A stretch of DNA of 28,724 nt from assembly GCA_050246435.1 (NCBI GenBank), contig JBFWWB010000017.1, positions 1-28,724 of the forward strand, given 5' to 3'. Under the pieces are notes generated by a model. The model was not told where the DNA came from. It worked only from the letters and a program-made list of their open reading frames with translations, and ran no database searches. The stretch is from JAKFWI01 sp050246435. Lineage in GTDB: Bacteria; Pseudomonadota; Alphaproteobacteria; Caulobacterales; Aquidulcibacteraceae. The translations under genes and the position numbers were made by a program. Shown here in pieces: positions 16,189 to 24,380 of the stretch (its first letter is position 1; every line of letters begins with the position of its first letter).

Positions 16189-17781
16189 ATGAACGATCTG
16201 AACGCGTCTGCGGACGCAACGCCCGCGCAGGGCGAAGCTGCGCAACCCATCGAACAATCTGCCGTTCCGGCCTCTTTCGACGATCTGGGACTTAGCCCCG
16301 AAATCCTGCGCGCGATCGCGGATTCGGGCTACACGACGCCCACGCCCATCCAGGCGAAGGCCATCCCGATCGTGCTGCAAGGCCGCGACGTGCTGGGCAT
16401 CGCGCAAACCGGCACCGGGAAGACCGCTTCCTTCACTGTGCCGATGATAGAAATCCTGTCGCGCGGGCGGGCGCGGGCGCGGATGCCGCGCACCCTGATC
16501 CTCGAGCCGACGCGCGAGTTGGCCGCGCAGGTCGCGGAAAGCTTCGACAAATACGGCAAGTATCACAAGCTCTCGAAGGCGCTGCTGATCGGCGGCGTCT
16601 CCTTCGGCGATCAGGATGCGCTGCTGAGCCAAGGCGTCGACGTGCTGATCGCCACGCCGGGCCGCCTGCTCGACCATTTCGAGCGCGGCAAGCTTCTTTT
16701 GTCCGGCGTGCAGGTGATGGTCGTCGACGAGGCCGACCGGATGCTCGACATGGGGTTCATCCCCGACATCGAGCGCATCTTCAAACTGACGCCGTTCACG
16801 CGCCAGACGCTTTTCTTCTCCGCCACGATGCCGCCGGAGATCACGCGCCTTACGCAGGCGTTCCTGCACAATCCCGCGCGCGTGGAAGTGTCAAAGCCGG
16901 CGACCGCGGCCTCCACCATCACCTTGCGCGTCGTGCCGATACCGGCGGGCGATCCGCGCACGCGCCGCGCCGCCCTGCGCGCCGTGCTGCAGCATTCGCA
17001 ATTCCGCAATGGCATCATCTTCTGCAATCGCAAAACGGAAGTGGATATCGTCGCCAAGAGCCTGCAACGCCACGGCTATAGCGCCGCCCCGCTGCACGGC
17101 GATCTCGATCAGCGCTTCCGCATGCAAACGCTCGAGCGCTTCAAGACCGGCGACGTGAAGCTGCTGGTGGCGAGCGACGTGGCCGCGCGCGGTCTCGATA
17201 TCCCCGACGTGAGCCACGTCTTCAATTATGAGCCGCCGCGCCACGCGGAGGATTTCGTTCACCGAGTCGGGCGCACGGGCCGCGCCGGCAAGACCGGCGA
17301 AGCCTACACTCTGGCCGCCCCGGCCGATGGCAAAGCTATTTCGGCGATCGAGAAGCTGATCGGCAAGACGCTGGAAAAAACGGCGGTCGAAGGCCTGCCC
17401 ACCGAGCGGCTTGGCGAAGACGGCGATCCCGGCGGTCGCGGCCGCTCACGCGAAGAGCGCCGCGTCCGCGGCGGCGATCGCGGACGGCGCGGCGACCGGG
17501 GCCCGCGCGACGGCGATTTGACGCGCGAGCGCCGCCTACCGGAAGAGCGCGCCCAGCAGGTCCGCGCGCCGGAGCCGCAGGCCGAGCATCACGACGCCGC
17601 AGCACGCGCACCGCAGGGCGAGCCCCGGGAGCAGCGCCATCGCGAAACCCGCCCTGCCCCGGAGCGGCGCCAAGAGCGCCGCGAGTCCGAACGGCGCGAT
17701 CCGGAAAAGCGCGAAACGGAGCGTGGCGGCGTGACCGGTTTCGGCGGCGACACGCCCGCCTTTCTGCTGCGCGGAAAATAA
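16189..17781 (+). CDS. DEAD-box ATP-dependent RNA helicase, RhlE/RhlB type
   Basis: The 530-residue protein has the complete DEAD-box core: Q motif (F30...PTPIQ), motif I AQTGTGKT (72-79), Ia PTRELA, Ib TPGRLLD, II DEAD (180-183), III SAT, V ASDVAARGLDIPDV and VI HRVGRTGRAG. From about residue 405 on the protein is a charged Arg/Glu-rich tail typical of RNA-binding extensions in RhlE-like helicases. Such enzymes unwind RNA during ribosome assembly or with RNase E in the degradosome. From memory, the C. crescentus degradosome helicase called RhlB lies near dgcB, as this gene does here; I have not verified that. ATG 16189 has a modest GAGAAAG site upstream. Confidence 0.93.
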   Translation: MNDLNASADATPAQGEAAQPIEQSAVPASFDDLGLSPEILRAIADSGYTTPTPIQAKAIPIVLQGRDVLGIAQTGTGKTASFTVPMIEILSRGRARARMPRTLILEPTRELAAQVAESFDKYGKYHKLSKALLIGGVSFGDQDALLSQGVDVLIATPGRLLDHFERGKLLLSGVQVMVVDEADRMLDMGFIPDIERIFKLTPFTRQTLFFSATMPPEITRLTQAFLHNPARVEVSKPATAASTITLRVVPIPAGDPRTRRAALRAVLQHSQFRNGIIFCNRKTEVDIVAKSLQRHGYSAAPLHGDLDQRFRMQTLERFKTGDVKLLVASDVAARGLDIPDVSHVFNYEPPRHAEDFVHRVGRTGRAGKTGEAYTLAAPADGKAISAIEKLIGKTLEKTAVEGLPTERLGEDGDPGGRGRSREERRVRGGDRGRRGDRGPRDGDLTRERRLPEERAQQVRAPEPQAEHHDAAARAPQGEPREQRHRETRPAPERRQERRESERRDPEKRETERGGVTGFGGDTPAFLLRGK

Positions 17782-17888
17782 GCCGGGCCGACGGCTGTGA
17801 AGCCGAGATTACGTTAAGGTCTAGGCAGGGATTCGCCTCGACACTCCCGCCCAGGCGCGTTGCGGGCGCTGGACGGGGCAAGGCGGAC

Positions 17889-18947
17889 GTGACCGATACG
17901 CTGAACACATTTCGCGGCCCCGAAGGGCTGAGCACAGCGCACGCGACGATAGATCTGATGGGCTCCCACCAGGTGCCCACGACGGCGCAAAATTACGAAG
18001 TGTGGCTGTCCTACAAGGTCGGCGGGCACCCCGATCTTCGCCGCATCATCGACGAACGCATCGCCCGCGGCGAAGCCTTCACGGACGACGCGAACGAACA
18101 GCTCTACGAGCAATTCTTCTCCAACATCCGCATCTCAGCGCAGATGATGGCGACCGGCGAGCGCATCGCACGCGAGCTCACCGAGGTCGTTTCTGCGCTG
18201 CAGAATTCCGGTGATAAGACCAGCGCCTACGCCGACGCCTTGGGCGTCGCCTCGAAGAGCCTCGAGTCCGGGCTCGACGCCGGCAAGCTGCGGGAGGTCA
18301 TCGCCGGGCTGGCCTCCGCCACGCTCGACATGGCCGACCATAACCGCCTGCTCACGGCGCGGCTGAAAGACTCCTCACGTGAGATGGACACTTTGCGCAC
18401 CGCATTGCGCCATGTCCGCGCCGAAGCGCTGACCGACAGCCTCACCGGCCTCGCCAATCGCAAAATGTTCGATGAGACGCTGCGCATGCGCCTGCGCGAG
18501 AACGCCGCCGCGCGCGCCGATCTCTGCCTCATCCTCTGCGACATCGACCATTTCAAGCGCTTCAACGACACCTGGGGCCACCAGACAGGCGACCAGATCA
18601 TCCGGTTCATCGCGTCGTCGCTGCAGCGCCATGCGCAGCCCGATCACCTGGTGGCGCGCTATGGCGGCGAGGAATTCGCTTTCATCATGCCTCGTACGCG
18701 CCTCATGGGCGCGCGCGGCGTGGCGGAGTCGATCCGCACGGCCATCGAGTCAAAAAAGCTCCTGCGGAAGTCGACCAACGAATCTCTAGGCAAGATCACG
18801 GTGTCGATGGGCATCGCCCAATATCGCGCCGGCGAGACCATGCACGACCTGATCGAACGCGCAGACGCGTGCCTCTATGCGTCCAAGCGGGCCGGCCGCA
18901 ACCGCATCTCCACCGATCAGGAAATGGTGAACCTTTCGGCGGCTTGA
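17889..18947 (+). CDS. Diguanylate cyclase (GGDEF), DgcB-like, without RxxD I-site
   Basis: The 352-residue protein joins an N-terminal helical region (about 1-175, including VPTTAQNYEVWLSYKVGG, a motif common in alphaproteobacterial DgcB-type cyclases) to a C-terminal GGDEF domain. I see no membrane segment. The active site is intact: GGEEF at 259-263, metal-binding DIDHFKRFND and the DSLTGLANR entry motif, so it should make c-di-GMP from two GTP. The inhibitory RxxD site expected at 250-253 reads QPDH. The start is GTG 17889 with AAGGCGG just upstream. It follows the helicase by 107 bp on the same strand. The signal input is unknown. Confidence 0.93.
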   Translation: MTDTLNTFRGPEGLSTAHATIDLMGSHQVPTTAQNYEVWLSYKVGGHPDLRRIIDERIARGEAFTDDANEQLYEQFFSNIRISAQMMATGERIARELTEVVSALQNSGDKTSAYADALGVASKSLESGLDAGKLREVIAGLASATLDMADHNRLLTARLKDSSREMDTLRTALRHVRAEALTDSLTGLANRKMFDETLRMRLRENAAARADLCLILCDIDHFKRFNDTWGHQTGDQIIRFIASSLQRHAQPDHLVARYGGEEFAFIMPRTRLMGARGVAESIRTAIESKKLLRKSTNESLGKITVSMGIAQYRAGETMHDLIERADACLYASKRAGRNRISTDQEMVNLSAA

Positions 18948-18990
18948 CGCCGGGGCAGCGCTTCTGGTTCGCCGCGCGCCGGCTTAAGCT

Positions 18991-19005
18991 CTCCTCCGGG
19001 AGGAG
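18991..19005 (+). promoter_or_regulatory. Ribosome binding site inside a perfect inverted repeat
   Basis: The strong Shine-Dalgarno sequence GGAGGAG (18999-19005), 6 bases before the ATG at 19012, is preceded by its exact complement CTCCTCC (18991-18997) with one base between. Folded with a 5-base loop, at least 5 bp can form and would hide the ribosome site. Confidence 0.5.
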
Positions 19006-19011
19006 CAGAGT

Positions 19012-19797
19012 ATGGCCCCTAAAAAGCTGCAACTCGAGATCAGCGACGGCGTCGCCGTCATTACGCTGAACGATCCCGCAACCCTCAACGCCGCTTCAAC
19101 CCAGCTGATCGAGGAATTGGCCGCCGCCCTGCGCCGCGCCGCGGCGGAGGCCCGCGCCGCAATTCTGACAGGCGCCGGGCGCGCGTTCAGCGCCGGCGGC
19201 GATCTCAGCGCCGGCGGCATGGGCGGCCAGGCGGCGCAAGACCGCGACATCGGCGAGCGCCTCGAGAGCCATATCAATCCGCTGATGACCTTCATTCGCG
19301 ACATGCCGGTCCCGCTCGTCACGGCGGTGAACGGGCCGGCCGCAGGCGTCGGCTGCAGCCTCGCCATTGCCGGAGATTTCATCGTAGCGGCGGAAAGTGC
19401 GTATTTCCTGCAAGCCTTCCGCCGCATCGGCCTCGTGCCCGACGGCGGCTCCACCTATATGCTGCCGCGCATGATCGGGCGCGCCCGCGCCATGGAAATG
19501 ATGCTGCTGGGCGACCGGATACCGGCGCAGCAAGCAGCGGCCTGGGGCCTCGTCAATCGTTGCGTGCCTGATGCCGATCTGATGACGACGGCGCACGCTT
19601 ACGCCCGCCAACTCGCGGATGGCCCGCGCTCGCTCGCGCTCATCCGAAAAATCGTGTGGCAAGGGCTCGATCAGCACTGGGCGGCGCAGCTGCAGCTTGA
19701 GCGCGAAACACAGCGCGAGGCGGGGCGCACGGCAGATTTCGTCGAAGGCGTCTCGGCGTTTCAACAGAAGCGCCCGGCCAAGTTCACCGGCCGCTAG
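19012..19797 (+). CDS. Enoyl-CoA hydratase/isomerase family protein, PaaG-like
   Basis: The 261-residue crotonase-fold protein shows the oxyanion-hole segments FSAGGDLS (59-66) and NGPAAGVGCSLAIAGD (107-122), which bind acyl-CoA. The two glutamates of true enoyl-CoA hydratases are missing: the first position is Ser116 (GVGCSLA) and the second region reads IGLVPDGG with Asp144. An aspartate there is typical of the isomerase PaaG and relatives, so a double-bond isomerase or epoxyphenylacetyl-CoA-type isomerase is as likely as a hydratase. No paa or fatty-acid genes are nearby to settle it. The TAG stop (19795-19797) overlaps that of convergent serS. Confidence 0.88.
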   Translation: MAPKKLQLEISDGVAVITLNDPATLNAASTQLIEELAAALRRAAAEARAAILTGAGRAFSAGGDLSAGGMGGQAAQDRDIGERLESHINPLMTFIRDMPVPLVTAVNGPAAGVGCSLAIAGDFIVAAESAYFLQAFRRIGLVPDGGSTYMLPRMIGRARAMEMMLLGDRIPAQQAAAWGLVNRCVPDADLMTTAHAYARQLADGPRSLALIRKIVWQGLDQHWAAQLQLERETQREAGRTADFVEGVSAFQQKRPAKFTGR

Positions 19798-21212
19798 CGC
19801 GCCGCCGCCTCGATCCGCTTCAGTCCGCCCATATAGGGCTGCAGCGCTTCCGGAACGGCGACGGCGCCGTCCTGGTCCTGATAATTCTCCAGCACCGCCA
19901 CGAGCGTGCGCCCGATGGCTAGGCCCGACCCGTTGAGCGTGTGCGCAAATTCCGGGCGCGCGCCTTCCCCGCGCCGAAACCGCGCGTTCATACGGCGCGC
20001 CTGGAAATCCCCGCAGTTCGAGCAGGAAGAGATCTCGCGATACTTGTTCTGGCTGGGCAGCCACACCTCGAGATCGTAGGTTTTGCGCGCGGAGAACCCC
20101 ATGTCTCCGGCGCACAGCAGCATGCGCCGAAACGGCAACGCGAGGCGCTTCAGCACTTCTTCCGCGCAGGACGTCATGCGCTCGTGCTCTTCCTCCGATT
20201 GTTCCGGCGCCGTGATCGAGACGAGTTCCACTTTCCGGAACTGATGCATGCGGATCATGCCGCGCGTATCGCGCCCGGCCGCGCCCGCTTCGGCGCGAAA
20301 ACAGAGCGTATCCGCCGTAAAGCGCAAGGGCAGCTCGGCGCCGTTGAGGATTTGCTCGCGCACGAGATTGGTGAGCGGCACCTCGGCAGTCGGCGCGAGC
20401 CAGAAATCCTCGCGCGTGGGCGCCTTCTCCAGCAGCGCCTTCATTACGTCCGTTGGCTTGCCGCCAACGCGTTCAAACTCCGCGTCGAACTGCGCCAGCG
20501 CCCCAAACAGCAATTCGTCGCGGCTCAGGGTGCGCGCGGCGGTGAATTGATCGTCGACGAATTTCGGCAGCTGTCCGGTGCCGAACATTGCGTGATCGCG
20601 CAGCAGCACGGGCGGCGCGATTTCCGTGTAACCAAATTCCTGCGTGTGCAGATCGAGCATGAAAGCGGCGAGCGCGCGCTCCATCCGCGCCAGATCGCGC
20701 TTCAGCACTACGAAGCGTGCGCCGCTGATGCGGGCGGCGGCTTCGAAATCCATCATCGCCAGACCTTCGCCGATCGCCACGTGATCGCGCGCGTCCGGGC
20801 GCGCGCCGGGCGCCGCGCCGCCAGGCGACCATGCGGCCTTCTCGACGTTGAAATTCTCATCCGCGCCATCGGGCGTATCGGCCGCCGGCAGATTGGGCAG
20901 CGCCGCCAGCAGGCTTGCAATATGCGCCTCAATCTCGCCTTCGCGCCCCGCCGCCTCGTCGATCGTTTTCTTCAGCACCGCCACCTGCGCCATCAGCCGC
21001 GCGGCTTCCTCTTCGTCCTTCTTCGCCTTGGCGGCGCCGATCTGCTTGGACGCGGCGTTGCGCGCCGCTTCAGCCTCCTGCTTGGCGGTCGACGCCGCGC
21101 GCCACTGCGCATCGAGCGCCAGGATGGCGGCCGTCTGCGGCGCGAGGCCCCGCCGCGCCCAGGCGGCGTCATAGGCCGTGGGGTTTTCCCGGATCGTCCT
21201 GATATCGTGCAT
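19794..21212 (-). CDS. serS: Seryl-tRNA synthetase
   Basis: The 472-residue class II synthetase charges tRNA-Ser (and tRNA-Sec where present). The N-terminus (MHDIRTIRENP) leads into the long antiparallel coiled-coil arm (about 30-110) that grips the tRNA variable arm. The catalytic domain has motif 2 (FRAEAGAAGRDTRGMIRMHQF) and motif 3 (GSGLAIGRTLVAVLENYQ), plus EISSCSNCGDFQARR. It is some 40 residues longer than the usual ~430, with extra sequence around the end of the coiled coil (DGADENFNVEKAAW...). It follows tatC by 65 bp on the same strand. Confidence 0.97.
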   Translation of the reverse strand: MHDIRTIRENPTAYDAAWARRGLAPQTAAILALDAQWRAASTAKQEAEAARNAASKQIGAAKAKKDEEEAARLMAQVAVLKKTIDEAAGREGEIEAHIASLLAALPNLPAADTPDGADENFNVEKAAWSPGGAAPGARPDARDHVAIGEGLAMMDFEAAARISGARFVVLKRDLARMERALAAFMLDLHTQEFGYTEIAPPVLLRDHAMFGTGQLPKFVDDQFTAARTLSRDELLFGALAQFDAEFERVGGKPTDVMKALLEKAPTREDFWLAPTAEVPLTNLVREQILNGAELPLRFTADTLCFRAEAGAAGRDTRGMIRMHQFRKVELVSITAPEQSEEEHERMTSCAEEVLKRLALPFRRMLLCAGDMGFSARKTYDLEVWLPSQNKYREISSCSNCGDFQARRMNARFRRGEGARPEFAHTLNGSGLAIGRTLVAVLENYQDQDGAVAVPEALQPYMGGLKRIEAAAR

Positions 21213-21277
21213 CGCGCGTCCCTTGCCCGGCTGAGGCGTCTAGCAAAGTTGCGGCGTGAAGCGAACCGCCGTCCGTT

Positions 21278-22108
21278 TCACGCCGAGGCCAGATGCGCCG
21301 CCTCGGCCTTCGCGTGCGCGCGTTCGATGGCCCAAACGAGCCAGATCGAAATCTCGTAGAGGAGGTAGACCGGCGCCGCCATGATCGTCATCGAGATGAC
21401 GTCTGGCGGGGTGAAGCAGGCTGAGAACGCCGCAATCCCCACGATCGCGAAGCGCCGCCCCTTGCGCAGCGCCGCCGCGCCGACCAAGCCGGCGCGCGCC
21501 AGAAGCGCCAGCGCCACCGGCAGCTGAAAGCACGCCGCGAACGCCAGCACGAGCGTGATCACGAAGCTCAGATATTCGTTCACCTTCGGCAGCAGCTTGA
21601 TGTGCACCGTACCGGTGTTGAGTTCGGTGCCGAGCGCAAAGCGCATCGCGAACGGCAGCGCGACATAATAGGCGAAGGCCGCGCCGGCGGCGAACATCGC
21701 GGGCGCCCCGATCAGGAAGGGCGCCGCCGCCTTCCGCTCCCGCCGGTACAGGCCCGGCGCGATGAACGCATAAATCTGCCAGGCGACGATCGGGAAAGCG
21801 GCGATCAGCCCGCCAAACAAAGCAAGCTTCAGCTTACTCAGAAAGAATTCCATCGGGTGGGTGTAGACCATCTCGACGGGCGGCGGAGGCTCATGCCGTT
21901 CCGCCGCGACGCGCACGATCGCCTCCTCATACGGCTTCACAAGGAAATCGTAGATCGGCGTCGCGAACGCGAAACACACCACCGTGGCGGCGAGGATGGC
22001 CGCCACCGCGATCAGCAACCGCGAGCGCAGCTCCGTCAGATGATCGAGCAACGGCGCGCGCGAAGCTTCGATGTCGGCCTCATCGGGATCAAGCCCGCCG
22101 TCGTCCAT
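21278..22108 (-). CDS. tatC: Sec-independent protein translocase subunit TatC
   Basis: The 276-residue inner-membrane protein has the six-helix TatC layout. It opens with LLDHLTELRSRLL and carries the conserved first-cytoplasmic-loop motif FIAPGLYRRERK, which includes the glutamate that reads the twin-arginine signal. With TatB it forms the receptor for folded Tat substrates. Its ATG (22106-22108) overlaps the tatB stop in ATGA, indicating translational coupling. Confidence 0.97.
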   Translation of the reverse strand: MDDGGLDPDEADIEASRAPLLDHLTELRSRLLIAVAAILAATVVCFAFATPIYDFLVKPYEEAIVRVAAERHEPPPPVEMVYTHPMEFFLSKLKLALFGGLIAAFPIVAWQIYAFIAPGLYRRERKAAAPFLIGAPAMFAAGAAFAYYVALPFAMRFALGTELNTGTVHIKLLPKVNEYLSFVITLVLAFAACFQLPVALALLARAGLVGAAALRKGRRFAIVGIAAFSACFTPPDVISMTIMAAPVYLLYEISIWLVWAIERAHAKAEAAHLASA

Positions 22109-22476
22109 CAGCGCGTTTTCGCGGGCGTGGGGCCATCGGCGGGCGGCGTCAGCGCGGCGTGCGAAGGCTCGGTCGCAGCGTCACTGGGAGGCGGGACAGG
22201 ATCGAGCGCCACGGAGGCTTCGATTTCACGGACCGCGTCCTGCACGCCTGTGTGCGCCGTGCGGCGCATGGCTTCGACTTCGCGGCGCAATTCGTCGAGT
22301 TCGGCCTGGCGCGCCAATTCATCGAACCCCTGGCGGAATTCCGCGGCCATTGCCTGCAGCTTGCGCGTCCACTGCCCGAGCTTGCGCAGCATGACGGGCA
22401 AGTCCTTCGGGCCGACCACCAGCAGAGCGATCACGCCAAGAACGAGAATTTCTGAGAAGCCGAGCCCGGGCAACAT
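22108..22476 (-). CDS. tatB: Sec-independent protein translocase subunit TatB
   Basis: The 122-residue protein has one N-terminal membrane helix with the TatB signature FSEILVLGVIALLVVGPKDLP, an amphipathic helix (MLRKLGQWTRKLQAMAAEF), a charged helical segment and a Pro/Ala-rich tail. The glutamate in FSEIL and the GPKDLP hinge identify TatB rather than TatA. It lies between tatA (24-bp gap) and tatC (4-base overlap) in the standard tatABC order. Confidence 0.95.
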   Translation of the reverse strand: MLPGLGFSEILVLGVIALLVVGPKDLPVMLRKLGQWTRKLQAMAAEFRQGFDELARQAELDELRREVEAMRRTAHTGVQDAVREIEASVALDPVPPPSDAATEPSHAALTPPADGPTPAKTR

Positions 22477-22500
22477 GGGCTTCGCCCTTCCTGCGCGGCC

Positions 22501-22740
22501 TCAGGCTTCGCTTTTGTTGGTGCTTTGGGTGGATTGGGCGGCGCCGGTTTGATCGCGGATCTGGCGCGGCGGATCAGCCGGCGCATCGGATTTCGCTTCG
22601 CCTTCGCTCAGCCCCTTGCGGAAGCCGCGGATGCCCTTGCCGAGGTCTTCCATCAATCCCGAGAGGCGGCCGGGCCTGCCGAACAGCAGAAAGGCGAGCG
22701 CCAAGACGATTAAAAGCGGGATCAACCCGGGGGTATGCAT
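22501..22740 (-). CDS. tatA: Twin-arginine translocase pore subunit TatA
   Basis: The 79-residue protein has an N-terminal membrane helix (LIPLLIVLALAFLLFG), the invariant FG hinge, and an amphipathic helix (LSGLMEDLGKGIRGFRKGL) followed by a polar tail. TatA oligomers form the passage for folded proteins. AGGA stands about 7 bases before the ATG. The hinge wording (FGRPGRLSGLM) departs from the common FGxxKLPELM but keeps the spacing. It is the first gene of tatABC, 120 bp after scpB, a gap in which I see no convincing promoter. Confidence 0.92.
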   Translation of the reverse strand: MHTPGLIPLLIVLALAFLLFGRPGRLSGLMEDLGKGIRGFRKGLSEGEAKSDAPADPPRQIRDQTGAAQSTQSTNKSEA

Positions 22741-22860
22741 CGAAGCATCCTTTGCTTGCGCACCGCGGCGAACGCGGCGATTTCGCCCATCCGCACGCCG
22801 GTTATGTTCAAATCGGCCTTGGCGCCGCCCTCGTCAAGCCGAGGACTCTGGAAAGGACAG

Positions 22861-23598
22861 CTAGTCCGGCCCCTTTTCTCCGTCGAGATGGTCGACAAAG
22901 AAATCGGGCGTTTCGCCGCCCTCCTCCAGCGCATCCTCTCCGGGGCTGAGCGCATCGCTCGGCCGCGGCGTATCGAAGCCCGGCGGCAGGCGCACATCGA
23001 GCACGCCAGCGGCTTTCAGATCGTCCTTTCCAGGCAGCGCGTCGAGGCTCGGTAAGCCGAAATGCTCCAGGAAAGCTTGCGTCGTGCCGAACGTGACGGG
23101 CCGCCCGGGCGTGCGACGGCGTCCGCGCGGGCGCACCCAGCCGATTTCCAGCAGCAGGTCCAGCGAACCGCGACTCAATGCGACGCCGCGGATCTCCTCC
23201 ACTTCGGCGCGGGTGACAGGCTGGTGGTAGGCGATCACCGCCAGGCATTCGAGCGCAGCCTTGGAGAGCTTGCGCGGCTGCTCGCGCCGCTCGCTGAACA
23301 GATGGGCGAGGTCCGCAGCAGTCTGGAAGCGCCATTTGCCGGCGGCCTCCGCCAAGGTCACGCCGCGCCCGGAATAGTGCGCCTTGAGATGCCCCAGCAC
23401 CTCTTCGGCGGAAGGCCCTGCCGGCAGCTTGCCTGCGATCTCCTCCACGCTCAGCGCCTCGCCGGCGGCGAACAGCAGCGCCTCAGCGATGCGTACGGCG
23501 GCGGCGAACGCTTCCGCCGCGGGATCGCCGCCGAACGCGCTTTCCAGCCGGCGCAGATTTTCCGCCACCCCTTCGCGGCGCAGATTATCGCCGCTCAT
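22861..23598 (-). CDS. scpB: Segregation and condensation protein B (ScpB)
   Basis: The 245-residue protein has the tandem winged-helix pattern of ScpB: EALLFAAGEALSVEEIAGKLP at the start, then LSKAALECLAVIAYHQPVTRAEVEEIRG, the best-conserved signature, and the closing WVRPRGRRRTPGRPVTFGTT segment. ScpB dimers join ScpA and SMC in the bacterial condensin that compacts and segregates chromosomes. The ATG (23596-23598) overlaps the scpA stop in ATGA. The C-terminal ~50 residues are acidic and poorly conserved. Confidence 0.95.
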   Translation of the reverse strand: MSGDNLRREGVAENLRRLESAFGGDPAAEAFAAAVRIAEALLFAAGEALSVEEIAGKLPAGPSAEEVLGHLKAHYSGRGVTLAEAAGKWRFQTAADLAHLFSERREQPRKLSKAALECLAVIAYHQPVTRAEVEEIRGVALSRGSLDLLLEIGWVRPRGRRRTPGRPVTFGTTQAFLEHFGLPSLDALPGKDDLKAAGVLDVRLPPGFDTPRPSDALSPGEDALEEGGETPDFFVDHLDGEKGPD

Positions 23599-24380
23599 GG
23601 CGCGTGCGCCTTCAGATAGAGCGGCGCGAACGGGCCGCTCTGACGCAGATCAACTTTGCCGTCCCGCGCCAATTCCAGCGAGGCGCCGAGGAGGCTTGCG
23701 ACGAACGAGGCCGGCGGAGGCGCCTCAGGCCCCTGCGCGCCGCCGGGCGCCAAGGTCTCGATCGGGCGCCAATCCTTCAAGTGCGTGTCGAGCAGATGTT
23801 CGAGACGGCGGCGAGCGTCCTCGATCGGATAGGCCGGGCGGGGACGGACATTGTGCGCGCGATGCGCCAACACGCGCGTCCATTGCGCACCATAGGCGCT
23901 CAGCAATTCATAGAGGCTTGCCTGCCAGACCGGCTCGCGCGTGATCGCCACGGCTTGGGGCCGGCCGAACAGGAAGACATCCCGGCCGAGCTGCGGCATG
24001 TCCCATAGGCGCTGCGCCAGGCTCCGCGCATTCTGCAGATGCGCCAGGCGCGCGCGCAGCGAGGCCTCCAGCGCTGCAGGATCGGGCTCCTCCGCCGGCA
24101 ATTCCGGTTTCGGCAGCAGCAACCGCGACTTGAGCCAAGCCAGCCAGGCCGCCATCACCAGATAATCCGCCGCGAGATCGATCCGCTTCGCGCGCGCCTC
24201 CGCGATGAAGGCCAGATATTGATCGGCGAGCGCTGAAACGGAGATGCGCGTCAAATCCACTTTCTGTGCGCGCGCCAATTCCAGCAGCAGATGCAGCGGC
24301 TCCTCAAACCCGTCGACATCGACGGTGAGCGCTGCCTCGCCCGGCTCGGGCGGCTCGAAATCCGCGGCGTCTTCGCTCAC
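23595..24380 (-). CDS. scpA: Segregation and condensation protein A (ScpA)
   Basis: The 261-residue kleisin subunit of the SMC-ScpAB complex. The N-terminal signature VDGFEEPLHLLLELARAQKVDLTRISVSALADQYL and the following AADYLVMAAWLAWLKSRLLLP are typical; the C-terminal winged helix (VASLLGASLELARDGKVDLRQ) binds the SMC head. I chose GTG 24378-24380 because it overlaps the nagZ stop in GTGA and begins just before conserved sequence. A frame extending to 24560 would only add antisense-like Arg/Ala sequence lying within nagZ. Confidence 0.94.
   Translation of the reverse strand: MSEDAADFEPPEPGEAALTVDVDGFEEPLHLLLELARAQKVDLTRISVSALADQYLAFIAEARAKRIDLAADYLVMAAWLAWLKSRLLLPKPELPAEEPDPAALEASLRARLAHLQNARSLAQRLWDMPQLGRDVFLFGRPQAVAITREPVWQASLYELLSAYGAQWTRVLAHRAHNVRPRPAYPIEDARRRLEHLLDTHLKDWRPIETLAPGGAQGPEAPPPASFVASLLGASLELARDGKVDLRQSGPFAPLYLKAHAP

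Noticed and set aside
19941..21359. A long plus-strand open frame antisense to serS
   Set aside because: It has the same GC-driven antisense pattern, and no ribosome site or domain is visible.
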